From Luteimonas fraxinea (lineage in GTDB: Bacteria > Pseudomonadota > Gammaproteobacteria > Xanthomonadales > Xanthomonadaceae): a DNA stretch of 64,000 bases. Both the position numbers and the translations under genes were made by a program. The stretch covers positions 2,046,001-2,110,000 of the forward strand of contig NZ_CP089507.1 in the NCBI RefSeq assembly GCF_021233355.1, given 5' to 3'. A model generated the notes under the pieces. That model had not been told where the DNA came from and did no database searches. It was given only the letters and a program-made list of their open reading frames with translations. Numbering within the stretch: position 1 is the stretch's first letter; each line of letters begins with the position of its first letter. This document shows positions 7,320 through 16,441 of the stretch, in pieces.

Positions 7320-8892
7320 CGCCGCGCCTGCCCAATACCGGCTCGACGATCTGCGCATCGATGTCGCGCGGCAACGCGTGGTCCGCGACGACGGCCAGGT
7401 GCTGGAGGTGTCCGGCCTCAGCTTCCGGCTGCTGCTCGTGCTGCTGGGGCAGGGCACGCGTGTGGTCGGCTTCGACGAACTGATCGAACGCGTGTGGGCG
7501 CCCGCGCACGTGGGCGAGGAAACCGTCACCCAGCGCGTGCGCCTGCTGCGCCAGGCCTTGGGCGACGACGGCCGGCAGCCGCGCTACCTGCGGTCGGTAC
7601 GCGGGCGGGGCTATCAGCTGTGCAGCGAACCGCGGATCGAAGAGCCGGCGACGCCGACGGCCGTTGAGCTCGAACGGCGACCGCATGCACTGCCCATCGC
7701 CGTGCTGCTGATGCTGACGCTGTCGACGCTCGGCGCGCTGCTCTGGTGGTCGTGGCCGCGATCGGAAACGCCGGTCGTCTCGCCTTTGCTGGAACGCGCG
7801 GCGTACTACGCCGCCATCGGCCAGCCCGCGAACAACGAACGCGCGATCGCGTTGTACCGGCAACGCCTCCAGGAAGCACCGGACGACAGCACCGCGCAGC
7901 TCGGCCTGAGCCGCGCCTACAGCGCACGCCTGTGTCTCTACAGCGGCAATGCCGAGGATGCGACGCAGGCACTGGCGCTGGCCGAAGCGGTGATCGCGCG
8001 ACAGCCGGAATTCTCCGCTGCGCATGCCGCGCTCGCGTATGCACACGATTGCCGCGGCGAAGTCATCGCGGCGCTGGCCGGCTACACGCGCGCCGTGCAG
8101 CTGGATCCCACTGCCGACGGCAGCCGCGCATCGGCGGCGTATCTGCAGGCACGACAGGGCCACATCGCCGAAGCGCTGGCCGCGAACCTGGACGTGCGCG
8201 CACCGGAGACCGTGCGCTTCCTGCAACTGCAGATCGCGTCCAACCTCGACCTGCTTGGCTATACCGCCGCGGCCGAGGCGCGTTATCGGCGCAGCTTCCA
8301 GTTGTATCCGGACAACGTGTTCTCCAACCTCGCCTGGCCCACATTCCTCTACGAACACGGGCGTCTCGACGAGGCGCAGACCGCGTTGACCCAGGCGATG
8401 TCGCGCGGCACCGAGCACGCCGGCCTGCATCTGCTGGCCGCGGAACTCGCTCTGTTGCGCGGCGAACACATCGCGGCCCGTGAGGCTGTGCAGCAGGCGC
8501 GTGCGCTCAAACCGCAGGCCAGCCTGCCGGAAACGATGGCATGGATCACCGGTGTCGAGCCGCCGCCCGATGCCGCCGCGCTGCGCGCACGCGCCGCCAC
8601 ATTGCGCGCCGGACTGGCCAGCGGCACCGATCCCTTCGACGGCATCGACGCCGCTTTGCTGCAGTCGCAGGCCGGCGACACATCCGCAGCGCTCGATGCA
8701 CTTGATGCCGCGATCACCGCCGGCTTCCGCAATGCCGGCTATCTGCGTGTCTCGCCGCTGTTCGCGGATCTGCGCACCGCGCCGGCTTTCGATGCCGCAC
8801 TGCGTCGCATCGACACGGCGCTCGCGGCCGAGCGTGCTGCGGTGCAGGCGTCCGGTCGGCTGCCCGACGATGCGGTCACGGCATCGCGCTGA
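7309..8892 (+). CDS. CadC/ToxR-like membrane transcription regulator with TPR domain
   Basis: A 527-residue protein with three parts. An OmpR-type winged-helix DNA-binding domain occupies residues about 8-105 (RLLLVLLGQGTRVVGFDELIERVWAP, VRLLRQALGDDG, SVRGRGYQL). One membrane helix follows at about 126-148 (IAVLLMLTLSTLGALLWW). The C-terminal periplasmic part has tetratricopeptide-like helices. This is the layout of membrane-bound one-component regulators such as CadC. The GTG at 7309 gives VSADAAPAQYRLDD and overlaps the oleC stop by 11 bp, so it is probably translationally coupled to oleC. The ligand is unknown. The 3' end overlaps the converging serine-hydrolase gene by 17 bp. Confidence 0.82.
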   Translation: MSADAAPAQYRLDDLRIDVARQRVVRDDGQVLEVSGLSFRLLLVLLGQGTRVVGFDELIERVWAPAHVGEETVTQRVRLLRQALGDDGRQPRYLRSVRGRGYQLCSEPRIEEPATPTAVELERRPHALPIAVLLMLTLSTLGALLWWSWPRSETPVVSPLLERAAYYAAIGQPANNERAIALYRQRLQEAPDDSTAQLGLSRAYSARLCLYSGNAEDATQALALAEAVIARQPEFSAAHAALAYAHDCRGEVIAALAGYTRAVQLDPTADGSRASAAYLQARQGHIAEALAANLDVRAPETVRFLQLQIASNLDLLGYTAAAEARYRRSFQLYPDNVFSNLAWPTFLYEHGRLDEAQTALTQAMSRGTEHAGLHLLAAELALLRGEHIAAREAVQQARALKPQASLPETMAWITGVEPPPDAAALRARAATLRAGLASGTDPFDGIDAALLQSQAGDTSAALDALDAAITAGFRNAGYLRVSPLFADLRTAPAFDAALRRIDTALAAERAAVQASGRLPDDAVTASR

Positions 8893-9982
8893 GCACATAG
8901 TCGGAAAACAGCTTCTGCGACTCTGCATGCATGCCGCGCTGGTTGTAGCGGGTGCGGGTGATGACCACGACCAGCTGCGATTCCGGCACCACGAACACGT
9001 AGTTGCCGCCGTTGCCGGACATCGCCCAGGCGTGCACCTGCCGGGCGCCCGCCTTGAACGGAAAACGCCACATCTGGTAGCCGTAATCGGCATCGAACGG
9101 CGTCTGCGCATGCACCTGCGTCATCGCGCGCACCCAGTCGGCCGACACGACCTGGCGGTCCTGCCAGCGACCGCCATCGACGATCAGCTGTCCGAGCTTC
9201 GCAAGATCGCGGCTGCGGTATTCCGTGCCGCCGCCGCCCATGCCGGTGCCGTCGGCTGACCGGTGCCAGTGCGCGACCTCGATGCCCAGCGGGCGCTCGA
9301 GCACGTCGGCAGCGAAGCGCTCCAGCGACAGGCCGCTCGCGCGCTCGACGATCGCACCGAGCAGGAACGCATTCGCCGTGCAGTAGGCGAAGGCGCGTCC
9401 ATGCGGGCTGTCGGCCGGCCGCGTGGTCCAGGCGGGATAGCCGCGCTGCGGCAGATCGAGCGCGAACTGGATCCAGTCGGCGCTGACGTACATCCGCTCT
9501 TCGTGGCCGGACGAGAATTCGTTGTTGTCGTCGCACTCCCACTGCGCGCTCATCGTCAGCAGGTCTTCGACCGTCGTGGCGGTCTTGAACGCGCCCGGGT
9601 GGGCCGGCATGCGATCGGGAAAGAAGCCGAGCACCGGGGCATCGACGCCGGCGATCATCCCGCGGTCGACGGCCGCGCCGACCAGCAGCGCGGTCACGCT
9701 TTTGGTCAGCGAGCGGGTGTTGTGAAGCGTGTCGCGATCGGCCCCGTTGAAATAGGCCTCGTGGATCAGCGCGCCGCGATGGACGACCAGCACGCTGGTG
9801 GTATCGGGCGCTTCGCCGCCGGCGACGGCGGCATCCAGCGCGGCGAGACGGTCGGTCTTCCAGCCGCGTGCGGCGGCGTCGGCGATCGGCCAGTCGGTGA
9901 CGGGCGAGGGTGAAGCGGCGGCGACGTGCGCTGCGGACAGGGCAAGCAGCGCGGACAGGGCGAGGCGGGACAAGGACTGCAT
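8876..9982 (-). CDS. Exported beta-lactamase-fold serine hydrolase
   Basis: A 368-residue protein with a signal peptide (MQSLSRLALSALLALSAAHVAAA) and a class C beta-lactamase/penicillin-binding-protein fold. The nucleophile motif SLTK lies at about residues 91-94. A YCTANAF segment sits near residue 198 in the position of the second motif, and an SGNGGN turn near 330 replaces the usual KTG/HxG. ADWIQFALDLP and AKLGQLIVDGGRW are typical of 6-aminohexanoate-dimer-hydrolase-like members. The substrate is unknown (ester, amide or peptide). The ATG at 9982 is chosen because it starts the signal peptide; 20 in-frame codons upstream are not leader-like. It separates oleC and its regulator from oleD. 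Confidence 0.8.
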   Translation of the reverse strand: MQSLSRLALSALLALSAAHVAAASPSPVTDWPIADAAARGWKTDRLAALDAAVAGGEAPDTTSVLVVHRGALIHEAYFNGADRDTLHNTRSLTKSVTALLVGAAVDRGMIAGVDAPVLGFFPDRMPAHPGAFKTATTVEDLLTMSAQWECDDNNEFSSGHEERMYVSADWIQFALDLPQRGYPAWTTRPADSPHGRAFAYCTANAFLLGAIVERASGLSLERFAADVLERPLGIEVAHWHRSADGTGMGGGGTEYRSRDLAKLGQLIVDGGRWQDRQVVSADWVRAMTQVHAQTPFDADYGYQMWRFPFKAGARQVHAWAMSGNGGNYVFVVPESQLVVVITRTRYNQRGMHAESQKLFSDYVLSAMP

Positions 9983-10164
9983 GGACGGACTCCGGTCGAG
10001 GGAGCCGCACTGCATCCCACCTGCGGATGAAGTACCTGACAAGCGAATGAAGAATTCTGAAGTGCAGGCGGATCAGCCACTTGCAGCCGTCGATAGCGCC
10101 GGCGCGTCGCCAATCCCGGCCCGCGTCGCTATCGTGTGCGGCCCTGCAGCGTGTGGAGTCGGCA

Positions 10165-11160
10165 ATGCGGATCCTGGTCACCGGTGGCGGCGGTTTCCTC
10201 GGCCAGGCCCTGTGCCGCTGCCTCGTCGAACGCGGGCATGAGGTCACCAGCTTCAATCGCGGGCACTACCCCGAGCTCGATGCGATCGGTGTGCGCCAGG
10301 TCCGTGGCGATCTCGCCGATGCGGACGCCGTGCGCGCTGCCGCGCAGGGCATGGACGCGATCTTCCACAACGCGGCCAAGGCCGGCGCCTGGGGCAGCTA
10401 TGAGAGTTATCACCAGGCCAATGTCGTCGGCACGCAGAACGTGCTCGATGCCTGCCGCGCGCACGGCATCGGCCGGCTGGTCTACACGTCGACGCCGAGC
10501 GTGACCCATCGTGCGACGCATCCGGTCGAAGGCGGCACCGCCGACACCGTGCCTTACGGCGAGGACTTCAAGGCGCCGTATGCGACGACCAAGAAGATCG
10601 CCGAGCAGGCCGTGCTCGCGGCGAACGGGCCGGACCTCGCGACGGTGGCACTTCGGCCGCGACTGATCTGGGGACCGGGGGACCAGCAACTGCTGCCGCG
10701 TCTGGTGGAGCGCGCACGGGCCGGGCGGCTGCGTTTCGTCGGGAACGGCGAGAACCGCATCGACACGACCTACATCGACAACGCCGCGCAGGCGCACTTC
10801 GATGCCTTCGACCATCTGGCGCCCGGCACGGCGTGCGCGGGTCGCGCGTACTTCATCAGCAACGGCGAGCCGACGACCGTGCGCGAGATCGTCAACGCGC
10901 TGCTGGCAGCGGCCGGCGCGCCGCAGGTCACCAATACGCTGCCCTTCGGCGCGGCGTATGCGATCGGTGCGATCTGCGAATCGGTGTGGCCGCTGCTGCG
11001 TCTCAAGGGCGAGCCACCGATGACACGCTTCCTCGCCGAGCAGTTGAGCACGACGCACTGGTACGACATGGCGCCGGCGACGCGCGACTTCGGCTACGTC
11101 CCGCGGGTCACCCTTCACGAAGGACTCACCCGGCTGAAAGATTCGTGGACAGGTACCTGA
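10165..11160 (+). CDS. oleD: 2-alkyl-3-oxoalkanoate reductase OleD
   Basis: A 331-residue extended SDR. The NAD(P)-binding motif [16 protein letters not shown] is at residues 2-17, with a Tyr-x-x-x-Lys catalytic pair in [12 protein letters not shown] near residue 138. [18 protein letters not shown] (about 173), [20 protein letters not shown] and [14 protein letters not shown] match 3-beta-HSD/OleD proteins, which reduce the OleA product with NADPH to a beta-hydroxy acid that OleC then uses. GGAG at 10155-10158 fixes the ATG at 10165. The presence of oleC in the same locus makes the OleD call strong. Confidence 0.88.
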   Translation: MRILVTGGGGFLGQALCRCLVERGHEVTSFNRGHYPELDAIGVRQVRGDLADADAVRAAAQGMDAIFHNAAKAGAWGSYESYHQANVVGTQNVLDACRAHGIGRLVYTSTPSVTHRATHPVEGGTADTVPYGEDFKAPYATTKKIAEQAVLAANGPDLATVALRPRLIWGPGDQQLLPRLVERARAGRLRFVGNGENRIDTTYIDNAAQAHFDAFDHLAPGTACAGRAYFISNGEPTTVREIVNALLAAAGAPQVTNTLPFGAAYAIGAICESVWPLLRLKGEPPMTRFLAEQLSTTHWYDMAPATRDFGYVPRVTLHEGLTRLKDSWTGT

Positions 11161-11232
11161 CCGTCACCTGATCGCGACTCCGCCGAGCATAGGGTGACCC
11201 CCGAACCGCTCACGGGAATCAGGAGACCACCC

Positions 11233-11391
11233 ATGCTTCGTTATGCAGTCATTTTTCTTGTCGTCGCCATCATTGCCGGTGTTCTCGGCTTCAGTGGTGT
11301 CGCCGGCGCCGCCACCAACATCGCCTGGATCCTGTTCGTTGTGTTCCTGATCCTGGCCGTGATCTCGATGCTGCGTGGCCGCGGACCGTAA
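11233..11391 (+). CDS. DUF1328 (UPF0391) small membrane protein
   Basis: A 52-residue protein made almost entirely of two membrane helices: [19 protein letters not shown], then [21 protein letters not shown], ending RGRGP. The [11 protein letters not shown] turn is the signature of the YtjA/DUF1328 family, found across Proteobacteria and often stress-induced; its function is not known. AGGAGA at 11221-11226 fixes the start. It is a monocistronic gene ending in a strong terminator. Confidence 0.88.
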   Translation: MLRYAVIFLVVAIIAGVLGFSGVAGAATNIAWILFVVFLILAVISMLRGRGP

Positions 11392-11416
11392 CGTCCCAGC
11401 CCGATACGTGATTCGA

Positions 11417-11447
11417 AACGCCCGCCTTCCGGCGGGCGTTTTCTTTT
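11417..11447 (+). terminator. Rho-independent terminator after the DUF1328 gene
   Basis: AACGCCCGCC pairs perfectly with GGCGGGCGTT around a TTCC tetraloop, followed by TTTTCTTTT. It lies 25 bp after the stop. Confidence 0.93.
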
Positions 11448-11529
11448 GGGGGCGCGCCGACCTTCGCACGCGCCAACGTCCCTCGCGCATTGCGCGTAGC
11501 GCCACGGAATGGACCGCTACAATGCGGCT

Positions 11530-12174
11530 ATGGCCGGATTCCTTCCTTCTCCTTTTGCGGCGCTCAAGCCGATCGCCGGACGCGCGCTGGAAACGGCGCT
11601 CAACCAGGCGCTCGCACTCGATGCCGACACGCGCACCGCGCTCGCCGGACTCGACGGGCAACGTATCGCGCTGACCCTCGCTTCGCCTCCGATCGCGCTG
11701 GAACTGCGCGTCGACGGTGAGCGTCTTCGCGTCGGTCCGGTCGACGACGCCGTCGAGCCCGATCTCGCCGTACGCACCACGATCGCCGGCGTGCTGTCGC
11801 AGCTGCCGTTCCTGCGCCGCGACGACGCGCCGCCGATCGGCAAGGTCCGCGTATCGGGCGATGCCGAACTCGCGCGCCGGCTGCAGAAGCTCGCCGGGCG
11901 TTTCGATCCGGATTGGCAGAAGCCGTTCGTCGCCGTGTTCGGCGAGGTGATCGGCGTGCAGGTCGCCAACGCGTTCGCCAGTGCGCTGCAGCAGGCGCAG
12001 GGCCTGGGCCGTACGTTGACCGAAAGCGCGGTGGAGTACGTGACCGAAGAATCGCGCGACGTGCTCGGCCGCGACGAACTCGAAGCGTTCAACGACGACG
12101 TCGACGTGTTGCGCGACGACGTCGAGCGACTCGCGGCGCGCGTCTCGCGCCTGTCGCGCGGGCCGGCTGCATGA
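11530..12174 (+). CDS. ubiJ: Ubiquinone biosynthesis accessory factor UbiJ
   Basis: A 214-residue SCP2-like protein. Residues about 15-110 form the sterol-carrier fold ([68 protein letters not shown]) and a helical C-terminal tail follows. UbiJ is a lipid-binding scaffold of the aerobic ubiquinone (Ubi) complex. It overlaps ubiB by ATGA, the usual partner. The ATG at 11530 ([12 protein letters not shown]) resembles other UbiJ starts; an ATG seven codons earlier (11509) is possible and neither has a clear Shine-Dalgarno. ubiE, usually next to ubiJ in enterobacteria, is not adjacent here. Confidence 0.85.
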   Translation: MAGFLPSPFAALKPIAGRALETALNQALALDADTRTALAGLDGQRIALTLASPPIALELRVDGERLRVGPVDDAVEPDLAVRTTIAGVLSQLPFLRRDDAPPIGKVRVSGDAELARRLQKLAGRFDPDWQKPFVAVFGEVIGVQVANAFASALQQAQGLGRTLTESAVEYVTEESRDVLGRDELEAFNDDVDVLRDDVERLAARVSRLSRGPAA

Positions 12175-13859
12175 AGGGTCTGCTGCGCGCCTCGCGTATC
12201 GGCCGCGTGCTGCTGCGCTACCGTCTCGACGACCTGCTCAACGACACGCCGGCCGAGCGCTGGCTCAAGCTCGCGCGTCCGTTCGTGCCGCGCGCCTCGG
12301 CCGACATCGCCGCGCAGTCGCGCGGTGCGCGCCTGCGTCTGGCGCTGCAGGAACTCGGGCCGATCTTCGTCAAGTTCGGGCAGATCCTGTCGACCCGCCG
12401 CGATCTGGTGCCGCCGGACATCGTCGACGATCTCGCGCTGCTGCAGGACCGCGTGCTGCCCTTCGACGGCGCGCAGGCGCAGGCGATCATCGAGCGCGAA
12501 CTCGGCATGCCGATCGCGCAGGCCTACGAGGCTTTCGACACCGTGCCGCTGGCGTCGGCATCGATCGCCCAGGTGCACGCGGCGACGCTGCCCGCCGACG
12601 ATCGCAATCCGCGTCGCGAGGTCGTGGTCAAGGTGCTGCGGCCGACGATCGAAAAGCAGATTGCCGCCGACATCGCGCTGCTGAAGAACCTCGCCGCGCT
12701 GGTCGACCGCACGCATCCCAATGCCGACAAGATCCGCCCGCGCGAAGTCGTGGCCGAGATCGAGAACACGCTGGCCGCAGAACTCGATCTGCAACGCGAA
12801 GGCGCGAACGCCTCGGTGCTGCGGCGGTTCTGGGCAGACTCGCCCGATCTGTATGTGCCGGCGCCGGTGTGGGAGCGCACGACGCAGCGTGTGCTCACGC
12901 TCGAACGCGTCTACGGCATTCCCAGCGACGACATCGCCGCGTTGGATGCCGCCGGCATCGACCGCAAGGCGCTCGCGGCCAAGGGCGTGCGCGTGTTCTA
13001 CACGCAGGTGTTCCGCGACAACTTCTTCCACGCCGACGCGCACGCCGGCAACATCTGGGTCGATCCGGACCGCAAGACCAATCCGCGTTTCATCGCGCTG
13101 GATTTCGGGATCATGGGCCAGCTCTCGCGCGAGGATCAGTACTACCTCGCCGAGAATTTCATGGCGATTTTCCGCCAGGATTACCGGCGCATCGCCGAAC
13201 TGCACATCCAGGCTGGCTGGATGCCGGGGCACATCCGCATCGACGAACTCGAAGCCGCGGTGCGCTCGGTCTGCGAGCCGTACTTCACCCGGCCGCTGTC
13301 GGAAATCTCGCTCGGCGAAGTGCTCGGCAAACTGTTCCGCACCGCGCAGCGCTACCAGCTCACCCTGCAGCCGCAGTTGATCCTGCTGCAGAAGACGCTG
13401 TTGAGCATCGAGGGCATCGGTCGTCTGCTCGACCCGAAGCTCGACATCTGGGCGGTCGCGCGGCCGGTGCTGGAACGCATCCTCGTCGAGCGCTACAGCC
13501 CGCAGCGTCTGGGCCGCGAATTCCGCGACCGCCTGCCGGAACTGATCACCCAGGCGCCCGATATGCCGCGCCTGCTGCACGGCTGGCTCAAGCAGCAGGT
13601 CGAAGGCCGCCACGAACTGCGCATGCGTTCCGATGATCTCGCGGCGTTGACCCAGACGATGCAGGGCATGCAGAAACGCATGGTCGCCGCGATCCTCGGC
13701 GTCGGCCTGCTGATCGTCGCTGCGGTGCTGTACGCGCTGGAAGCGGGCGGCCCGAGTTTCGTCGGCCTGCCGGTGGCGACCTGGGTCGCCGGTGTCGGCG
13801 GGCTGTGGGCGCTGCTGGCGGCCTGGCCGCGGCGCTCACCGGTGTATCTGCGGGATTGA
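12171..13859 (+). CDS. ubiB: Ubiquinone biosynthesis ATPase/kinase-like protein UbiB
   Basis: A 562-residue UbiB/ABC1/ADCK protein needed for ubiquinone synthesis. The KxGQ motif in [18 protein letters not shown] lies at about residues 63-80. The A-rich loop [11 protein letters not shown] is near 126, EVVVKVLRP (nucleotide-binding lysine) near 146, [11 protein letters not shown] near 203, [12 protein letters not shown] near 286 and DFGIMGQLS near 308. Two membrane helices end the protein (about 504-523 and 530-552). The ATG overlaps the ubiJ TGA, so the pair is coupled. Confidence 0.95.
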   Translation: MKGLLRASRIGRVLLRYRLDDLLNDTPAERWLKLARPFVPRASADIAAQSRGARLRLALQELGPIFVKFGQILSTRRDLVPPDIVDDLALLQDRVLPFDGAQAQAIIERELGMPIAQAYEAFDTVPLASASIAQVHAATLPADDRNPRREVVVKVLRPTIEKQIAADIALLKNLAALVDRTHPNADKIRPREVVAEIENTLAAELDLQREGANASVLRRFWADSPDLYVPAPVWERTTQRVLTLERVYGIPSDDIAALDAAGIDRKALAAKGVRVFYTQVFRDNFFHADAHAGNIWVDPDRKTNPRFIALDFGIMGQLSREDQYYLAENFMAIFRQDYRRIAELHIQAGWMPGHIRIDELEAAVRSVCEPYFTRPLSEISLGEVLGKLFRTAQRYQLTLQPQLILLQKTLLSIEGIGRLLDPKLDIWAVARPVLERILVERYSPQRLGREFRDRLPELITQAPDMPRLLHGWLKQQVEGRHELRMRSDDLAALTQTMQGMQKRMVAAILGVGLLIVAAVLYALEAGGPSFVGLPVATWVAGVGGLWALLAAWPRRSPVYLRD

Positions 13860-13866
13860 GCGCACT

Positions 13867-13909
13867 GAAGCCCTCCCTCGTTTTACGGGGGAGGGTTGGG
13901 TGGGGGCAA
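13867..13909 (+). repeat. Dispersed intergenic GC-hairpin repeat (type 1)
   Basis: GAAGCCCTCCCTCGTTTTAC.GGGGGAGGGTTGGGTGGGGGCA; the hairpin CCCTCC/GGAGGG with the GGTTGGGTGGGGGCA tail matches 201-246. It begins just after the ubiB stop and may also terminate that transcript. Confidence 0.6.
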
Positions 13910-13983
13910 TCCACCAGCGCTGGCGACGCTCACTCGAGCACTGGATCGAGAGATGCCTCGATAATTTCCATGCATGCGGAGAG

Positions 13984-14026
13984 TTCGCCCCCTCCCAACC
14001 CTCCCCCGCACGCGGGGGAGGACTCA
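13984..14026 (-). repeat. Dispersed intergenic GC-hairpin repeat (type 1), inverted copy
   Basis: The same element as at 13867-13909 in the opposite orientation (CGCCCCCTCCCAACCCTCCCCC-GCAC-GCGGGGGAGG). The pair forms an inverted couple about 75 bp apart between the converging ubiB and sigma-factor genes. Confidence 0.6.
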
Positions 14027-14037
14027 AGAGCAGCGCA

Positions 14038-15318
14038 TCAGTCTTTGTGTCGTGCCAGACACTCAGCCGCACGCGCACCGAGCCAGTCCCGCTCGCGCGG
14101 ATTACGCGCCAGCGAGGCCGCATGTTCGAACGCACTCGCCGCATCCGCATGCCGCCCGAGCTTCGCCAGCAGATCGCCGCGTACGCCCGGCAGGAGGTGG
14201 TAATCGGCCAGCGTGGCGTCGTCGGCCAATGCATCGACCAGTGGCAATGCCGCCGCGGGGCCGGCGGCCATGCCGATCGCGACCGCGCGGTTGAGTGCGA
14301 CAACCGGCGAGCCCGTCAGCGCAAGCAGTTGGCCGTACAGCGCGGCGATGCGCGCCCAGTCGGTGTCCTCCGAGGTGGGCGCGAACGCGTGGCAGGCGGC
14401 GATCGCGGCCTGCAGTTCGTAGCCGCCGGGCGGCGCGGTGGCGCGCGCGGTCTGCGCCTGCGCCAATGCAGCGAGCCCTGCGTCGATCAAGCCGTGATTC
14501 CAGCGCGTGCGGTCCTGGTCGGGCAACAGCACCGGATGACCGTCGACATCTGTACGCGCATCGAGCCGCGACGCCAGCAACGCCATCAGTGCGACCAGCG
14601 CATGCACCTCGGCTTCTCGCGGCATCAGCGCCGCCAGCACCCGCACCAGCCGCAGCGCTTCGGCACACAGGTCGGGGCGCGCCCAGTCGTCGCCGCTGCT
14701 GGCAGCGTGGCCTTCGTTGAACACCAGATACAGCACGTGCAGCACCGCCGACAGTCGCGGCGGCAGGTCCGTGCGCTGCGGCACTTCGAACGGCGTGCCC
14801 GCATTCGCGATGGCTTTCTTGGCGCGCACGATGCGCTGGGCGATCGTCGCTTCGGGCACCAGAAACGCGCGTGCGATCTCGTCGGTGGTCAGGCCGCCGA
14901 TCAGGCGCAGCGTCAGCGCGACCTGCGATTCAACGGTCAGCGCCGGATGGCAGGCGACGAACATCAGCCGCAGCACGTCGTCACCGATCACGTCGTCGAG
15001 CGCGTCCTGCGCGCGCGCATCGGATTCGCGCTGCGCCTGCTCGATCTCGCGTGCGAGTTCGGCGTGGTGCGCGTCGAGCCGCCGGCTGCGACGCAGCCGG
15101 TCGATGCCGCGGTTACGCGCGGTGGTCATCAGCCACGCGCCGGGGTTGTCGGGCAGGCCGTCCTGCGGCCAGCGTTCGAGCGCGGCGACCAGCGCGTCCT
15201 GCGCCAGTTCCTCGGCGAGATCGAGATCGCGCACCACCCGCATCAGGCCACCGATGATCTTCGGCACTTCCTCGCGCCAGAGGGTTTCGATCGTGCGGTG
15301 CAGGGTGGCCGTGTCCAT
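14038..15318 (-). CDS. ECF sigma factor with TPR-like C-terminal extension (ECF42-type)
   Basis: A 426-residue protein, about twice the usual ECF length. The sigma-2 region spans residues about 10-80 (DLDLAEELAQDALVAALERWP, NPGAWLMTTARNRGIDRLRR) and sigma-4 about 110-165 (LTLRLIGGLTTDEIARAFLVPEATIAQRIVRAKKAI). The rest is helical and contains YLVFNEGHAAS and LCAEALRLVRVLAALMP, diagnostic of the DUF6596/ECF42 group. ECF42 factors are usually encoded beside DGPF/YCII or related small proteins and have no anti-sigma; the C-terminal extension is thought to control activity. Here two VOC-fold genes lie upstream on the same strand. The ATG at 15318 (MDTATLHRTIETLW) is chosen by family fit. Confidence 0.86.
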   Translation of the reverse strand: MDTATLHRTIETLWREEVPKIIGGLMRVVRDLDLAEELAQDALVAALERWPQDGLPDNPGAWLMTTARNRGIDRLRRSRRLDAHHAELAREIEQAQRESDARAQDALDDVIGDDVLRLMFVACHPALTVESQVALTLRLIGGLTTDEIARAFLVPEATIAQRIVRAKKAIANAGTPFEVPQRTDLPPRLSAVLHVLYLVFNEGHAASSGDDWARPDLCAEALRLVRVLAALMPREAEVHALVALMALLASRLDARTDVDGHPVLLPDQDRTRWNHGLIDAGLAALAQAQTARATAPPGGYELQAAIAACHAFAPTSEDTDWARIAALYGQLLALTGSPVVALNRAVAIGMAAGPAAALPLVDALADDATLADYHLLPGVRGDLLAKLGRHADAASAFEHAASLARNPRERDWLGARAAECLARHKD

Positions 15319-15422
15319 GGGCGGCGATGACAGCACCCCGCGCGCGGCCGGGCAAGCCGCACTGCGGCGCACGGTACGCCGGGCATGGACGATGGTCGGC
15401 GGCGGCGTGCACGTCCGCGCGC

Positions 15423-15830
15423 TCATTCCGTCGGGAACGCGGCCATGTCCATGTGCATCACCTCCCACAGATGGCCATCGGGATCGGCGAAGCCGTGCTG
15501 GTACATGAAGCCGTAATCGACCGGTTCGGCGGTGACCGTGCCACCTGCGGCACGCGCCTTGGCGACGATCGCATCGACCGCGGCGCGATCGGGTTGCGAC
15601 AGCGCGATGATCGCGCCGACATGGCCCGGCGGTGGCAGCGGCAACTTCGTGAAGCTCTGGAAGAACGGCTTGACCAGCAGCATGACGAAGCTGTCGTCGC
15701 CGATGATCATCGCGGTCGCGTTCTCGTCGGTGAACTGCGGATTGAACTGGAAGCCGAGCGCGGTGAAGAAACGCACGCTTCGATCGAGGTCTTCGACCGG
15801 GAGATTCACGTAGATCTGGGGACGGGTCAT
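15423..15830 (-). CDS. VOC (glyoxalase/bleomycin-resistance fold) protein
   Basis: A 135-residue single-domain VOC protein: MTRPQIYVNLPVEDLDRSVRFFTALGF at the start, FVMLLVKPFFQSF in the middle, and a C-terminal GFMYQHGFADPDGHLWEVMHMDM, which carries the typical DPDGxxWE metal/substrate corner. Members include glyoxalases, dioxygenases and antibiotic-binding proteins; this subgroup (lactoylglutathione lyase-like) has no established substrate. It lies 34 bp downstream of the PhnB-like gene and 104 bp upstream of the ECF sigma gene, likely one transcript. Confidence 0.83.
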   Translation of the reverse strand: MTRPQIYVNLPVEDLDRSVRFFTALGFQFNPQFTDENATAMIIGDDSFVMLLVKPFFQSFTKLPLPPPGHVGAIIALSQPDRAAVDAIVAKARAAGGTVTAEPVDYGFMYQHGFADPDGHLWEVMHMDMAAFPTE

Positions 15831-15864
15831 GGCGGTGTTCCTGTGATGTGGACGAGGTGGAGAT

Positions 15865-16278
15865 TCAGCAGCCCTGTTTGGAGCGCATCACCATCCAGCC
15901 GGTGCCGAACCGGTCGACGACCATGCCGAAGCGGTGTGCGAAGAAAGTCTCGGCCATCGGCGCACGGACCTCGCCGCCGTCCGACAGCGCGGCGAAGATA
16001 CGCTCGGCGTCCGCGTCGCTGTCCACGCCCAGATTGACGAACGTGTGCGGCGCGGCCGGCAGCGGCGTGCCCGGCGGCACGTCGGAGGCCATCAGGAACT
16101 GGTCACCGATCGCGAGGCCCGCATGCATGATCCGCTCGGGCGCGGTGGCGTCACTGCCGGGGCAGGGTGGAGCATCGCCATAGGGCATCAGCGTCGCCTC
16201 GCCGCCGAGCAGTGCGGCGTAGGCCTTGAAGGCTTCGGCGCAGGTGCCGTCGAAGTACAGATAGGGATCGATACGCAT
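15865..16278 (-). CDS. PhnB-like VOC-fold protein
   Basis: A 137-residue protein of the PhnB/3-demethylubiquinone-9 methyltransferase-like VOC subgroup: DPYLYFDGTCAEAFKAYAALLGGEATLMPYGD at the start, ERIMHAGLAIGDQFLMASD in the middle and FFAHRFGMVVDRFGTGWMVM at the end. The catalytic role is unknown. The ATG at 16278 has AGGA eight bases upstream. It is the first gene of the VOC-VOC-ECF block; such proteins often accompany ECF42 sigma factors. Confidence 0.82.
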   Translation of the reverse strand: MRIDPYLYFDGTCAEAFKAYAALLGGEATLMPYGDAPPCPGSDATAPERIMHAGLAIGDQFLMASDVPPGTPLPAAPHTFVNLGVDSDADAERIFAALSDGGEVRAPMAETFFAHRFGMVVDRFGTGWMVMRSKQGC

Positions 16279-16441
16279 AGGAGTGTCCTCGAGAGGCCGC
16301 CGGCTGGCGGTGTCGTTGGAACGACGCACCGGCGCACCGGAAATCGACATCGCTGCACGCACGCGATGCACGTCGCGCACACGGGGCGTTCCGGACCCGC
16401 CCGTTAAGCTGCCCGACCCGTTCCGCACCGAGGAGACGCCG

